Of a stretch of 43,724 nucleotides of DNA, positions 33,195-39,662 are shown one piece after another. Source of the DNA: Acidimicrobiia bacterium. GTDB lineage: Bacteria; Actinomycetota; Acidimicrobiia; Spongiisociales; ZC4RG35. A model generated the notes under the pieces. That model ran no database searches and was not told the origin of the DNA. It saw nothing but the letters and a program-made list of their open reading frames with translations. The DNA lies in NCBI GenBank assembly GCA_017577575.1, contig PKRG01000022.1, forward strand, positions 1 to 43,724, given 5' to 3'. Every line of letters begins with the position of its first letter. Positions within the stretch are counted from its first letter, which is position 1. The translations under genes were made by a program, and so were the position numbers.

Positions 33195-34118
33195 TCAGCC
33201 CAGCGCCTCCACCATCGCCGCCCCCATGTCGCTGGGCGTGGAGGCGACGACGATGCCGGCGTCGCGCATGGCGGAGATCTTGGCGTCGGCGGTCCCGCGT
33301 CCGCCGGAGATGATCGCTCCGGCGTGGCCCATCCGCTTTCCGGGAGGGGCGGTGGTGCCGGCGATGAACCCCGCGACCGGCTTGCTCATCTCGTTGGCCA
33401 CGAACTCGGCGGCTTCCTCCTCGGCGGTGCCGCCGATCTCGCCGATCATGATCACGCCCTCTGTGGCGGGGTCCTCCTCGAACATGCGCAGCACGTCGAC
33501 GAAGTTCGTCCCGTTCACCGGGTCGCCGCCGATGCCGACCGCGGTGGTCTGGCCCAGGCCGAGCTTGGTGAGCTGATAGACGGCCTCGTAGGTGAGCGTG
33601 CCCGAGCGGGACACGACCCCGATCTTGCCGGGCTTGTGGATGTAGCCGGGCATGATCCCGATCTTGCATTCCCCGGGGGTGATCACCCCCGGGCAGTTGG
33701 GGCCTACCAGGCGGGTGCGGCGGCATTCGAGGTACCGCTTGACGCGGATCATGTCCGCCACCGGGATGCCTTCGGTGATGGCCACGACCAGCTCGAGATC
33801 GGACGCGGCAGCCTCGATGATGGCGTCAGCGGCGAACGCCGGCGGCACGTAGATGACCGAAGCGGTGGCGCCGGTGGCTTCGACCGCCTCGGCGACGGAG
33901 GCGAAGATCGGGAGTTCGACCCGGTAGGTGTCGGGACGGCCCGGCACCCCGGAGTGGTCGGTCTCTCCTTCGAACACCTCGGTCGTGCCGGCCTTGGTGG
34001 GGTGGACGGCGGCGACCATCTGGGTGCCGTAGGCGATGGCCTTGTCGGTGTGGAAGCGGCCGGTGGAGCCCAGGCCCTGGACGATGACCTTGGTGTCGCG
34101 GTCGACGAGGATGCTCAC
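33195..34118 (-). CDS. sucD: Succinyl-CoA ligase alpha subunit
   Basis: A 307-residue subunit carrying the CoA-binding Rossmann domain and the phospho-histidine loop (His265 in GHAGAII). It forms succinate and ATP or GTP from succinyl-CoA in the TCA cycle, together with the beta subunit encoded upstream. Two departures from common sequences are seen. The CoA loop reads QGLGSTGRFHT instead of the usual QG-TG--G-FH spacing, one residue shorter. An extra loop (about residues 46-66, EVFEGETDHSGVPGRPDTYR) precedes LPIF; actinobacterial relatives have a shorter version. Core residues otherwise agree. A GGAGG ribosome site lies seven bases before the ATG inside a small hairpin. Confidence 0.93.
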   Translation of the reverse strand: MSILVDRDTKVIVQGLGSTGRFHTDKAIAYGTQMVAAVHPTKAGTTEVFEGETDHSGVPGRPDTYRVELPIFASVAEAVEATGATASVIYVPPAFAADAIIEAAASDLELVVAITEGIPVADMIRVKRYLECRRTRLVGPNCPGVITPGECKIGIMPGYIHKPGKIGVVSRSGTLTYEAVYQLTKLGLGQTTAVGIGGDPVNGTNFVDVLRMFEEDPATEGVIMIGEIGGTAEEEAAEFVANEMSKPVAGFIAGTTAPPGKRMGHAGAIISGGRGTADAKISAMRDAGIVVASTPSDMGAAMVEALG

Positions 34119-34121
34119 GAA

Positions 34122-34136
34122 CGAACCTCCGGTTCG
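34122..34136 (-). promoter_or_regulatory. Hairpin CGAACC-GGA-GGTTCG displaying the sucD ribosome site
   Basis: On the minus strand a 6-bp stem with a GGA loop contains the GGAGG ribosome-binding sequence (34130-34126), seven bases before the sucD ATG. It could tune sucD translation relative to sucC. Confidence 0.4.
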
Positions 34137-34173
34137 CAGTCGGAAGTCAGGTGACGGAGATCGGATGCCCGGG

Positions 34174-35397
34174 TCATGAGGCGAGGCTCACGATCTTCTC
34201 GGCGCCGTCTTTCATGTCGTCGGCGGTGATGACGTCGAGGCCCGACTCGGCGAGGATCCTCTTTCCCTGCTCGACGTTGGTGCCCTCGAGCCGCACCACG
34301 AGCGGCACCTCGAGACCGACCTGTTTCACCGCCTCGACGATGCCCGTGGCGAGGGTGTCGCAGCGCATGATGCCCCCGAAGATGTTGACGAAGATGCCCT
34401 TCACCTTCGGGTCCTTGGTGATGATGGTGAACGCCTTGGCGACCTGCTCGGCGCTGGCTCCACCGCCCACGTCGAGGAAGTTGGCGGGCTCTCCCCCGAC
34501 GTGCTTGATGGTGTCCATGGTCGCCATGGCGAGCCCGGCCCCGTTGACCAGGCAGCCGATGTTGCCGTCGAGGTTGATGTAGGAGAGGCCGGCCTCCTTG
34601 GCCTCCAGCTCCGCCGGGTCCTCTTCGGTCTCGTCGCGCATGGCGGCGATGTCGGGATGACGGAACAGGGCGTTGTCGTCGAAGGCCATCTTCCCGTCGA
34701 GGGCCATCACCTGGCCGTCGCCGGTCACCACCAGCGGGTTGATCTCGATCAGGTCGGTGTCGAGCTCCATCGCCGCCTCGGAGAGCGCCTTGACGAAGCG
34801 GACGAAGTTCTTGGCGGCGTCGCCTTCGAGCCCCAGGCCCCGGGCCAACGCGTTGGCCTGGAAGTCGGCGAGGCCGATGGCCGGGTCGATGACCTGGCGG
34901 AGGATCTTCTCGGGGGTCTCCTCGGCGACCTTCTCGATCTCCATGCCGCCTTCGGTGGAGGCCATGACGAGGTTCCGGCCGACCGAGCGGTCGAGGAGGA
35001 TCGACAGGTACAGCTCGCGGGCGATGTCGATGCCCTGCTCGATGTAGAGGCGGTTGACCTGCTTGCCCTCCTCACCTGTCTGGACGGTGACGAGGGTGGA
35101 GCCGAGCATCTTCTCGGCGAGACGGCGCACCTCCGCCTCGGCCGCCTCCGGCCCGCCTTCGATCCCGGCGGTGACGACGTTGACGCCGTGGACGTCGGGA
35201 TGCTCCTTGAAGGTGCCTTTTCCCCGCCCGCCGGCATGTATCTGGGACTTGACCACCACCACGGGATTGCCGGTCGCTTCGATCAGCGGCCGCACCGCCG
35301 CCACTGCCTCGTCGACCGTGGTCGCCACCCGGCCCTGCGGCACGGCGATCCCCCGAGCGGCCATCAGCTCCTTGGCCTGGTACTCGTGGATTTTCAT
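34174..35397 (-). CDS. sucC: Succinyl-CoA ligase beta subunit
   Basis: A 407-residue ATP-grasp subunit. MKIHEYQAKELMAARGI opens the protein, the nucleotide lobe has VVKSQIHAGGRGKGTFK, and the later domain has EINPLVVTGDG, ALDGKMAFDDNALFRHP, NGAGLAMATMDTIK and NIFGGIMRCD, all standard for SucC. It binds the nucleotide and Mg2+ and pairs with SucD. The order sucC then sucD with a 55-base gap indicates a shared transcript. A TACCGT box 8 bases before the ATG without a ribosome site suggests near-leaderless transcription. Nothing unusual is seen in the catalytic residues. Confidence 0.96.
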   Translation of the reverse strand: MKIHEYQAKELMAARGIAVPQGRVATTVDEAVAAVRPLIEATGNPVVVVKSQIHAGGRGKGTFKEHPDVHGVNVVTAGIEGGPEAAEAEVRRLAEKMLGSTLVTVQTGEEGKQVNRLYIEQGIDIARELYLSILLDRSVGRNLVMASTEGGMEIEKVAEETPEKILRQVIDPAIGLADFQANALARGLGLEGDAAKNFVRFVKALSEAAMELDTDLIEINPLVVTGDGQVMALDGKMAFDDNALFRHPDIAAMRDETEEDPAELEAKEAGLSYINLDGNIGCLVNGAGLAMATMDTIKHVGGEPANFLDVGGGASAEQVAKAFTIITKDPKVKGIFVNIFGGIMRCDTLATGIVEAVKQVGLEVPLVVRLEGTNVEQGKRILAESGLDVITADDMKDGAEKIVSLAS

Positions 35398-35405
35398 GAC
35401 GGTTG

Positions 35406-35411
35406 ACGGTA
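35406..35411 (-). promoter_or_regulatory. Putative -10 box TACCGT of sucCD
   Basis: TACCGT on the minus strand ends 8 bases before the sucC ATG at 35397. It repeats the hexamer found before the thioesterase gene. Confidence 0.45.
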
Positions 35412-35433
35412 GCGCCCCGCGACTGGCCCTTCG

Positions 35434-35880
35434 TCAGCCGTCGGCGCCGATGTCCTCGTACCAGAGCTCGGGGTGTTCGGCGATGAACAGCTCCATCATC
35501 GCCACGCACTCGGGGTCGTCGAGCACCACCACCTCGACCCCGTTCTCGGCCAGCCACTCGTGACCACCGGAGAAGGTGCGGGCCTCGCCGATCACGACCC
35601 GGGAGATGCCGAACTGGCGGACGAGTCCGGAGCAGTACCAGCACGGCGACAGCGTCGTCGCCATCGTCGTGCCCCGGTAGGAGCGACGCCGCCCGGCGGC
35701 GCGGAAGGCGGCGGTCTCGCCGTGGATGGTGGGGTCGCCGTCCTGGACCCGGCGGTTGTGGCCCTTTCCCCACAGCTCCCCGCCGGGCCCGAACAGGGCC
35801 GCCCCGATGGGGATGCCTCCGGAGTCCCGCCCCCGGCGGGCTTCCTCCTTGGCGACCTCGAGCATCTCGCGGTCGGTCAT
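35434..35880 (-). CDS. Cytosine deaminase of the yeast (FCY1) type
   Basis: A 148-residue zinc deaminase. The zinc and catalytic residues are in IHGETAAFRA (His53, Glu55) and TLSPCWYC (Cys80, Cys83). The C-terminal segment VEVVVLDDPECVAMMELFIAEHPELWYEDIG closely follows the end of yeast cytosine deaminase (its FEDIG end), and not tRNA adenosine deaminase or cytidine deaminase. It should deaminate cytosine to uracil, or a related base, in pyrimidine salvage. Its ATG overlaps the stop of the B12-binding subunit, so they are co-transcribed although no functional link is evident. Confidence 0.88.
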   Translation of the reverse strand: MTDREMLEVAKEEARRGRDSGGIPIGAALFGPGGELWGKGHNRRVQDGDPTIHGETAAFRAAGRRRSYRGTTMATTLSPCWYCSGLVRQFGISRVVIGEARTFSGGHEWLAENGVEVVVLDDPECVAMMELFIAEHPELWYEDIGADG

Positions 35881-36269
35881 ACGCGGGAGGGGACGTGGTC
35901 GGCGACCCAGGCGGTGATGGTGTCGAGCGGCGTGCCCGGGGTGAACACTTCGGCGATCCCCGCCTCTTTCAGGGGCTCGATGTCCTCTTCGGGGATGACG
36001 CCGCCGCCGAAGACGACGATGTCGGAAGCGCCGCGGGCGGCCAGCTCCTCGACCACCTTGGGGAAGAGGGCCATGTGCGCCCCGGAGAGAGAAGACAACC
36101 CGACGGCGTCGACGTCTTCCTGCACGGCGGTCTCGGCGATCTGGGCGGGGGTCTGATGGAGGCCTGAGTAGATCACCTCGTGGCCGGCGTCGCGCAGCGC
36201 CCGGGCGATCACCTTGGCGCCCCGGTCGTGGCCGTCCAGACCGGGCTTGGCGATGAGGATCCGTCGCAC
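35877..36269 (-). CDS. Stand-alone B12-binding subunit (methylmalonyl-CoA mutase C-terminal type)
   Basis: A 130-residue cobalamin-binding domain starting at GTG 36269. The DxHxxG motif (Asp12-His14-Gly17 in KPGLDGHDRG) supplies the lower-axial histidine for base-off B12. SGLHQTP, GLSSLSGAH and FGGGVIPEEDI complete the domain. Separate small subunits of this kind work with a large mutase subunit in methylmalonyl-CoA or related acyl-CoA mutases. No large subunit is in the window, so the partner is encoded elsewhere. The neighbouring succinyl-CoA ligase genes fit propionate/methylmalonyl-CoA metabolism feeding the TCA cycle. Confidence 0.92.
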   Translation of the reverse strand: MRRILIAKPGLDGHDRGAKVIARALRDAGHEVIYSGLHQTPAQIAETAVQEDVDAVGLSSLSGAHMALFPKVVEELAARGASDIVVFGGGVIPEEDIEPLKEAGIAEVFTPGTPLDTITAWVADHVPSRV

Positions 36270-36285
36270 ACGGGCGAGGTTAGAC

Positions 36286-36338
36286 CGTTCTGTGGGCCGG
36301 AATGGATGGCGCGGGCGCGTGATCCGGACCACAAAACG
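36286..36338. repeat. 53-nt imperfect palindrome, left copy of a repeat family
   Basis: Arms CCGTTCTGTGGGCCGG (36285-36300) and CCGGACCACAAAACGG (36324-36339) pair at 14 of 16 positions. The element aligns without gaps to the 53-nt palindrome at 37315-37367, with 38 identical positions. It lies upstream of the AbiEi/DUF559-like gene. Confidence 0.75.
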
Positions 36339-36393
36339 GGCGACGGCGCCCGACCCCCTTCACTTCGGGGCGCCCGGGTGGCATGAAGGACGC

Positions 36394-37335
36394 ATGCCCG
36401 ACGATCGAGCCGCCCGGGATCTCGCCCGCCGCCAGCACGGAGTCGTCGGCGACCGGCAGGCGGACGCCCTCGGACTGGGTGCGAGGCACCGGATGACACG
36501 CCTCCGCTCGGGGGCGTGGGAGAAGATCGGCTCCCGCGCCTACGTGCTCGCGGGGGTGCCGCTGACGGACCGGGCGATGGCGATGGCCGCGGTGCTCGAC
36601 GTCAGGGGCGACGCCTACCTGAGCCACACGTCGGCGGCGTGGCTGTGGGGCATCCCGGGATTCGACCTGCGGCCGATCCACGTGGCGCGACGCTACGAGG
36701 GGACCAGGAGGCCGTCGGGGCTCGCCCGGGTCCACAACCTGCGCGGCGTCCCGCCAGACCACCTCGGAGAGGTGGACGGCATCCCGGTCGGGTCGCCGGT
36801 GCTGACCTGTTTCCAGGTCGCGGCGGCCACCATGTCGCTGCTCCGCACCGAACGGGCCGTCGACAACGTCCTGGCGATGGGGCTGGCCAAGCCCAAGGCC
36901 TTCCACGATCTGCTCAGGGTGTTGGCGCAGCGGGGACGCAACGGGATCCGGATCATGCGCCGGATACTCTCGGAGCGGCCGCCCGACTACCGACCTCCCG
37001 AGTCGGGCAACGAGGCCCGCTTCCAGTGGCTGTGCGAGCGCCACGGGATACGGGTGCGCCGCCAGGTGGAGATCGGCACCGAAGACCACTTCGTCACCCG
37101 GGTCGACTTCCAGGACGTCGCCTACCCCCACCTCGTGTACCGGATCCAATCCGCCCGCTGGCACGGCGCGGTCAGCCACGCCCGGGACGACGCCCGCCAG
37201 GAGAAGGAGCTGGCGGGACACTTCGAGATCGTGGACATCTGGGACCGTGACCTGTGGAGGGATCCCGACGGGGTGGTGGCGACGGTCCTCGCCGCCCGCC
37301 GGCGCGCGTGGGTGCGTTCTGTGGGTCGGAAATGA
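36394..37335 (+). CDS. Lone AbiEi-antitoxin-like / DUF559-like nuclease-fold protein
   Basis: A 313-residue protein. Residues 1-55 form a helix-turn-helix of the AbiEi antitoxin N-terminal type (ARDLARRQHGVVGDRQADALGL then AWEKIGSRAYVL), residues 60-180 an AbiEi-like central region (YLSHTSAAWLWGIPGF), and residues 205-305 a Vsr/DUF559-like endonuclease fold. Glu207 and Asp238 (RVDF) are kept, but where the fold normally has an acidic pair in a following strand the sequence is LVYRIQSARWHG, with Arg250 and Gln252, so catalysis may be lost. No AbiEii toxin gene is adjacent. Its last codons and stop lie inside the right-hand 53-nt palindrome. Alternatives: a DNA-binding regulator, or a nuclease maintaining the repeats. 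Confidence 0.72.
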   Translation: MPDDRAARDLARRQHGVVGDRQADALGLGARHRMTRLRSGAWEKIGSRAYVLAGVPLTDRAMAMAAVLDVRGDAYLSHTSAAWLWGIPGFDLRPIHVARRYEGTRRPSGLARVHNLRGVPPDHLGEVDGIPVGSPVLTCFQVAAATMSLLRTERAVDNVLAMGLAKPKAFHDLLRVLAQRGRNGIRIMRRILSERPPDYRPPESGNEARFQWLCERHGIRVRRQVEIGTEDHFVTRVDFQDVAYPHLVYRIQSARWHGAVSHARDDARQEKELAGHFEIVDIWDRDLWRDPDGVVATVLAARRRAWVRSVGRK

Positions 37336-37367
37336 CGCCGGCGGCGTCATTTCCGACCCACAGAACG
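37315..37367. repeat. 53-nt perfect palindrome, right copy of a repeat family
   Basis: Arms of 26 bases are fully complementary around one central G at 37341; the left arm begins CGTTCTGTGGGTCGGAAATG. The first 21 bases encode the end of the AbiEi/DUF559-like protein including its stop at 37333-37335. It also lies between two convergent genes, but no T-run follows on either strand. Confidence 0.9.
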
Positions 37368-37372
37368 GCTGA

Positions 37373-37942
37373 TCAGTCGCGCTTGGTCCTGCCGGCCGCC
37401 TTCTGCATCCGCTTCCACTCCCGGACCCGGGCGAGGGTCTCGGGGCCATCGACGTCGGCGGCCGAGCGGGGTTGGTCGTCGGCGAACGGCCCGGCGTACT
37501 CCTCCCAGCCTTCGGGCCGGATGCCGAACCGTTTGGCCAACAGGGCGAGGAAGATCATCGACTTCTCCTCCCCGAACCCCGGCAGCGCCGAGATCCTCCG
37601 GTACAGGGTGGCGGCGTCGGGGTCGTCGCTCCAGATGGCGGCGCCGTCGCCTCCGTAGTGCTCGGCCAGATGGACGCAGAGGGCGTGGATCCGCCGGCCC
37701 ATCGCCTTGGGGAAGCGATGGATCGCAGGCTTGGCGGCACACACTTCGACGACCTCGTCCTCGGACATGGCGGCGATCCGGGTCGCGTCGAGGTGGCCGA
37801 GCCGCTCCGCCAGCGTCTTCGGGCCGCGGAATGCCCACTCCATCGGGACCTGCTGGTCGAGGAGCATCCCGATGAGGAGGGCGGTGCCGTCGGTGTTGAG
37901 CAAATGGTCGGCTTCGGTGTCACCGGTGATGGCGAACGTCAT
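37373..37942 (-). CDS. HhH-GPD base-excision DNA repair protein
   Basis: A 189-residue protein of the actinobacterial HhH-GPD group, with LLIGMLLDQQVPMEWAFRGP near the start and the helix-hairpin-helix ALPGFGEEKSMIFLALLAKRFG (about residues 130-151). No Cys cluster for an iron-sulfur centre is present, unlike endonuclease III. It probably removes damaged bases, but the usual catalytic Lys/Asp pair is not clear, so activity is uncertain. The ATG at 37942 is chosen over an upstream in-frame ATG because the conserved start MTFAITGD fits. It lies 10 bases after the nucleotidyltransferase gene, which in turn follows DNA polymerase IV. Confidence 0.85.
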   Translation of the reverse strand: MTFAITGDTEADHLLNTDGTALLIGMLLDQQVPMEWAFRGPKTLAERLGHLDATRIAAMSEDEVVEVCAAKPAIHRFPKAMGRRIHALCVHLAEHYGGDGAAIWSDDPDAATLYRRISALPGFGEEKSMIFLALLAKRFGIRPEGWEEYAGPFADDQPRSAADVDGPETLARVREWKRMQKAAGRTKRD

Positions 37943-37952
37943 GTCGGGGACC

Positions 37953-38333
37953 CTACCCGGAGCCATCACCGACGATCAGGTCGACCCCCTCGGCGTGGAT
38001 CCGGGCCACGAACTCCTGATGACGGTCCGGTGGTGACGCGAACCAGCCGACGGTCCGGAACTGCGGGGCGATCTGGCGACCGCATTCGAGGAAGAGAGGG
38101 AAGGTGGCGTTGGCCAGCTCTTCCTGGTCGGCTTCGTCGACGTCCCCTTCGGTGAGAACGAGCAGGTCGATGTCGGAGCGGATCGGCATCGCTCTCCACA
38201 TGTCGCCGCGGGCGGCGCTGCCGAACAGCACCACCCGGCGGAGCTTCGCTCCGAGCCGCTCCCGCAGGGTCACCAGATAGCGGTCGAGGCATTCCCGCTC
38301 GGCGGGTTCGAGGTGCTCAAGCCGGTGAGCCAC
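37953..38333 (-). CDS. Minimal nucleotidyltransferase-domain protein
   Basis: A 126-residue protein starting at GTG 38333. The pol-beta-type nucleotidyltransferase motif is LFGSAARGDMWRAMPIRSDIDLLVL, with Gly-Ser and the two metal-binding Asp of SDIDL intact. A short C-terminal segment (EFVARIHAEGVDLIVG) completes the domain. Proteins of this type often act with a HEPN partner as a toxin-antitoxin module or transfer nucleotides to proteins or small molecules. No HEPN gene is adjacent. The flanking genes encode DNA polymerase IV and a base-excision protein, and the three are closely spaced in one direction. Confidence 0.82.
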   Translation of the reverse strand: MAHRLEHLEPAERECLDRYLVTLRERLGAKLRRVVLFGSAARGDMWRAMPIRSDIDLLVLTEGDVDEADQEELANATFPLFLECGRQIAPQFRTVGWFASPPDRHQEFVARIHAEGVDLIVGDGSG

Positions 38334-38347
38334 GTAGGGAAGGTAGA

Positions 38348-39589
38348 TCAGTCCTTTTCGGCGAGGCGGCGGAATTCCTCGGGTGCGTCGCGGTCCTCGC
38401 GTCCCAGCAATGCGGCGCGAGTGACGGCTCCCTTGCCGAACCGGCGGCGGATCTCGTCGACCTGGCGGTCCACGGCGGCGGCGGCTTCGGCGGCGGCGCT
38501 CCCGGTGCGCTCCACCGCCCCTTCGTCGAGCCACAGCTCGAGCTGCTGGGCGGTGTCGTCGGTCAGCTGCGACACCGAGATGCCGACCAGCGTGATCGGC
38601 TCGGCGGGATCGTCGATCGCCTGACGCAGCAGACGGCGGGCGACCCGGTCGATGGCGTCGGTGGCGGCCGTGGCCGTGTCGAGGGTGTGGGCCCGGGTGA
38701 CGATGCGGCCGCCGGGGAACCTGACCCTCACATGGATCGTGCGGCCCTTTCGGTTCTTGGCTCGCAGGCGGCGTCCTATCCGCTCGGCCAGGGACAGCAC
38801 CACCCGGTCCAGCTCGCCGAGGTCGGTGAGCCCCCGGCCGAGGGCCTGCTGGGATCCCACCGACTTGGCGCGGGCCCGTCGTCGCACCGGCCGGGGGTCC
38901 TGGTTGTGGGAGAGCGCCCACAGATGGTGGGCCTGGCCCTGCCCCAGCCAGGCGACGAGCGACTCGATCGGCGTCGAGGCCAGGTCGCCGACGGTGGCGA
39001 CCCCGGCGTCGTGGAGCTTCTTGGCGGTCTTGGGGCCGACACCCCACAGCACCTCGATGGGGAGCGGGGCGAGGAACTCGGCTTCGGTTCCCGCCTCCAC
39101 GTGGACCAGGCCGTCGGGTTTGGCCACCTGGGAGGCGACCTTGGCGAGGTGCTTGGTGGTCGCCACCCCGATCGAGACGGGGAGGCCGATCTCCTCCCGC
39201 ACCAGCCTCCGGATCTCCCGGGCGATCTCGGGTGCCGGGCCGAACAGGTGCTCGGAGCCGCGCACGTCGAGGAACGCCTCGTCGACGGAGATCTGCTCGA
39301 TGTCGGGGGTGAAGCGCTCGAAGATCTCCATCACCCGGTCGGAGTAGTCCAGGTAGCGCTCGAAGCTGCCGGGGACGATCCGCAGCTGCGGGCAGAGGCG
39401 GCGGGCTTGGCTGGTGGGCATCGCCGACCGCACGCCGAAGGCGCGCGCCTCGTAGCTGGCGGCGAGGATCACCCCCGCCCCGACCGCCATGGGAATCCCG
39501 CGCAGCGACGGGTCGAGGAGCTGCTCGACCGAGGCGTAGAACGCATCCAGGTCGGCGTGGAGGATGTGAGCCCCACTCACGCCACCCAT
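38348..39589 (-). CDS. dinB: DNA polymerase IV (Y-family)
   Basis: A 413-residue Y-family polymerase. HADLDAFYASVEQ at residues 8-20 holds the first metal Asp; ISVDEAFLDV holds the SVDE catalytic pair; VSIGVATTKHLAKVAS and LWGVGPKTAKKLHDAGVATVGDLA (thumb HhH) follow, and the little-finger domain occupies the last third. It performs error-prone translesion synthesis. The ATG at 39589 is taken, with a GTG at 39580 as alternative; a longer start at 39676 would overlap the divergent transaldolase. No beta-clamp motif is obvious in the tail ending RRLAEKD. It is first in a three-gene run with the nucleotidyltransferase and HhH-GPD genes. Confidence 0.94.
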   Translation of the reverse strand: MGGVSGAHILHADLDAFYASVEQLLDPSLRGIPMAVGAGVILAASYEARAFGVRSAMPTSQARRLCPQLRIVPGSFERYLDYSDRVMEIFERFTPDIEQISVDEAFLDVRGSEHLFGPAPEIAREIRRLVREEIGLPVSIGVATTKHLAKVASQVAKPDGLVHVEAGTEAEFLAPLPIEVLWGVGPKTAKKLHDAGVATVGDLASTPIESLVAWLGQGQAHHLWALSHNQDPRPVRRRARAKSVGSQQALGRGLTDLGELDRVVLSLAERIGRRLRAKNRKGRTIHVRVRFPGGRIVTRAHTLDTATAATDAIDRVARRLLRQAIDDPAEPITLVGISVSQLTDDTAQQLELWLDEGAVERTGSAAAEAAAAVDRQVDEIRRRFGKGAVTRAALLGREDRDAPEEFRRLAEKD

Positions 39590-39650
39590 CTTGCCCGAAG
39601 TCAGGGACATCGGTGGCGGGTTTGGCTCCGGGCCGGGCCCCGCAGCCGGG

Positions 39651-39656
39651 TAGGGT
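39651..39656 (+). promoter_or_regulatory. Putative -10 box TAGGGT of the transaldolase gene
   Basis: TAGGGT ends 6 bases before the ATG at 39663 and no ribosome-binding site is present, consistent with leaderless transcription. Confidence 0.5.
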
Positions 39657-39662
39657 TGACGT

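Larger units (their letters stand above)
36286..37367. other. Candidate palindrome-bracketed gene cassette
   Basis: The 1082-bp segment begins with CGTTCTGTGGG and ends with its exact complement CCCACAGAACG. It contains one gene only, the AbiEi/DUF559-like gene at 36394-37335. Both ends are full palindromes of one repeat family. No target-site duplication is visible outside the ends, so transposition is not shown. Confidence 0.4.

Noticed and set aside
35412..36393. Cobalamin riboswitch near the B12-binding subunit gene
   Set aside because: The upstream gap is only 125 bases and is occupied by the 53-nt palindrome; no B12-box-like core was seen.
36394..37335. Complete AbiE-type toxin-antitoxin system
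   Set aside because: Only an AbiEi-like protein is present. The neighbours are a B12-binding subunit and a HhH-GPD protein; no AbiEii-type nucleotidyltransferase is adjacent, and the one at 37953-38333 lies on the other strand in a repair-gene run and is too small.
36286..37367. Classical insertion sequence
   Set aside because: The terminal inverted repeats are real, but no transposase motif and no target-site duplication is visible.
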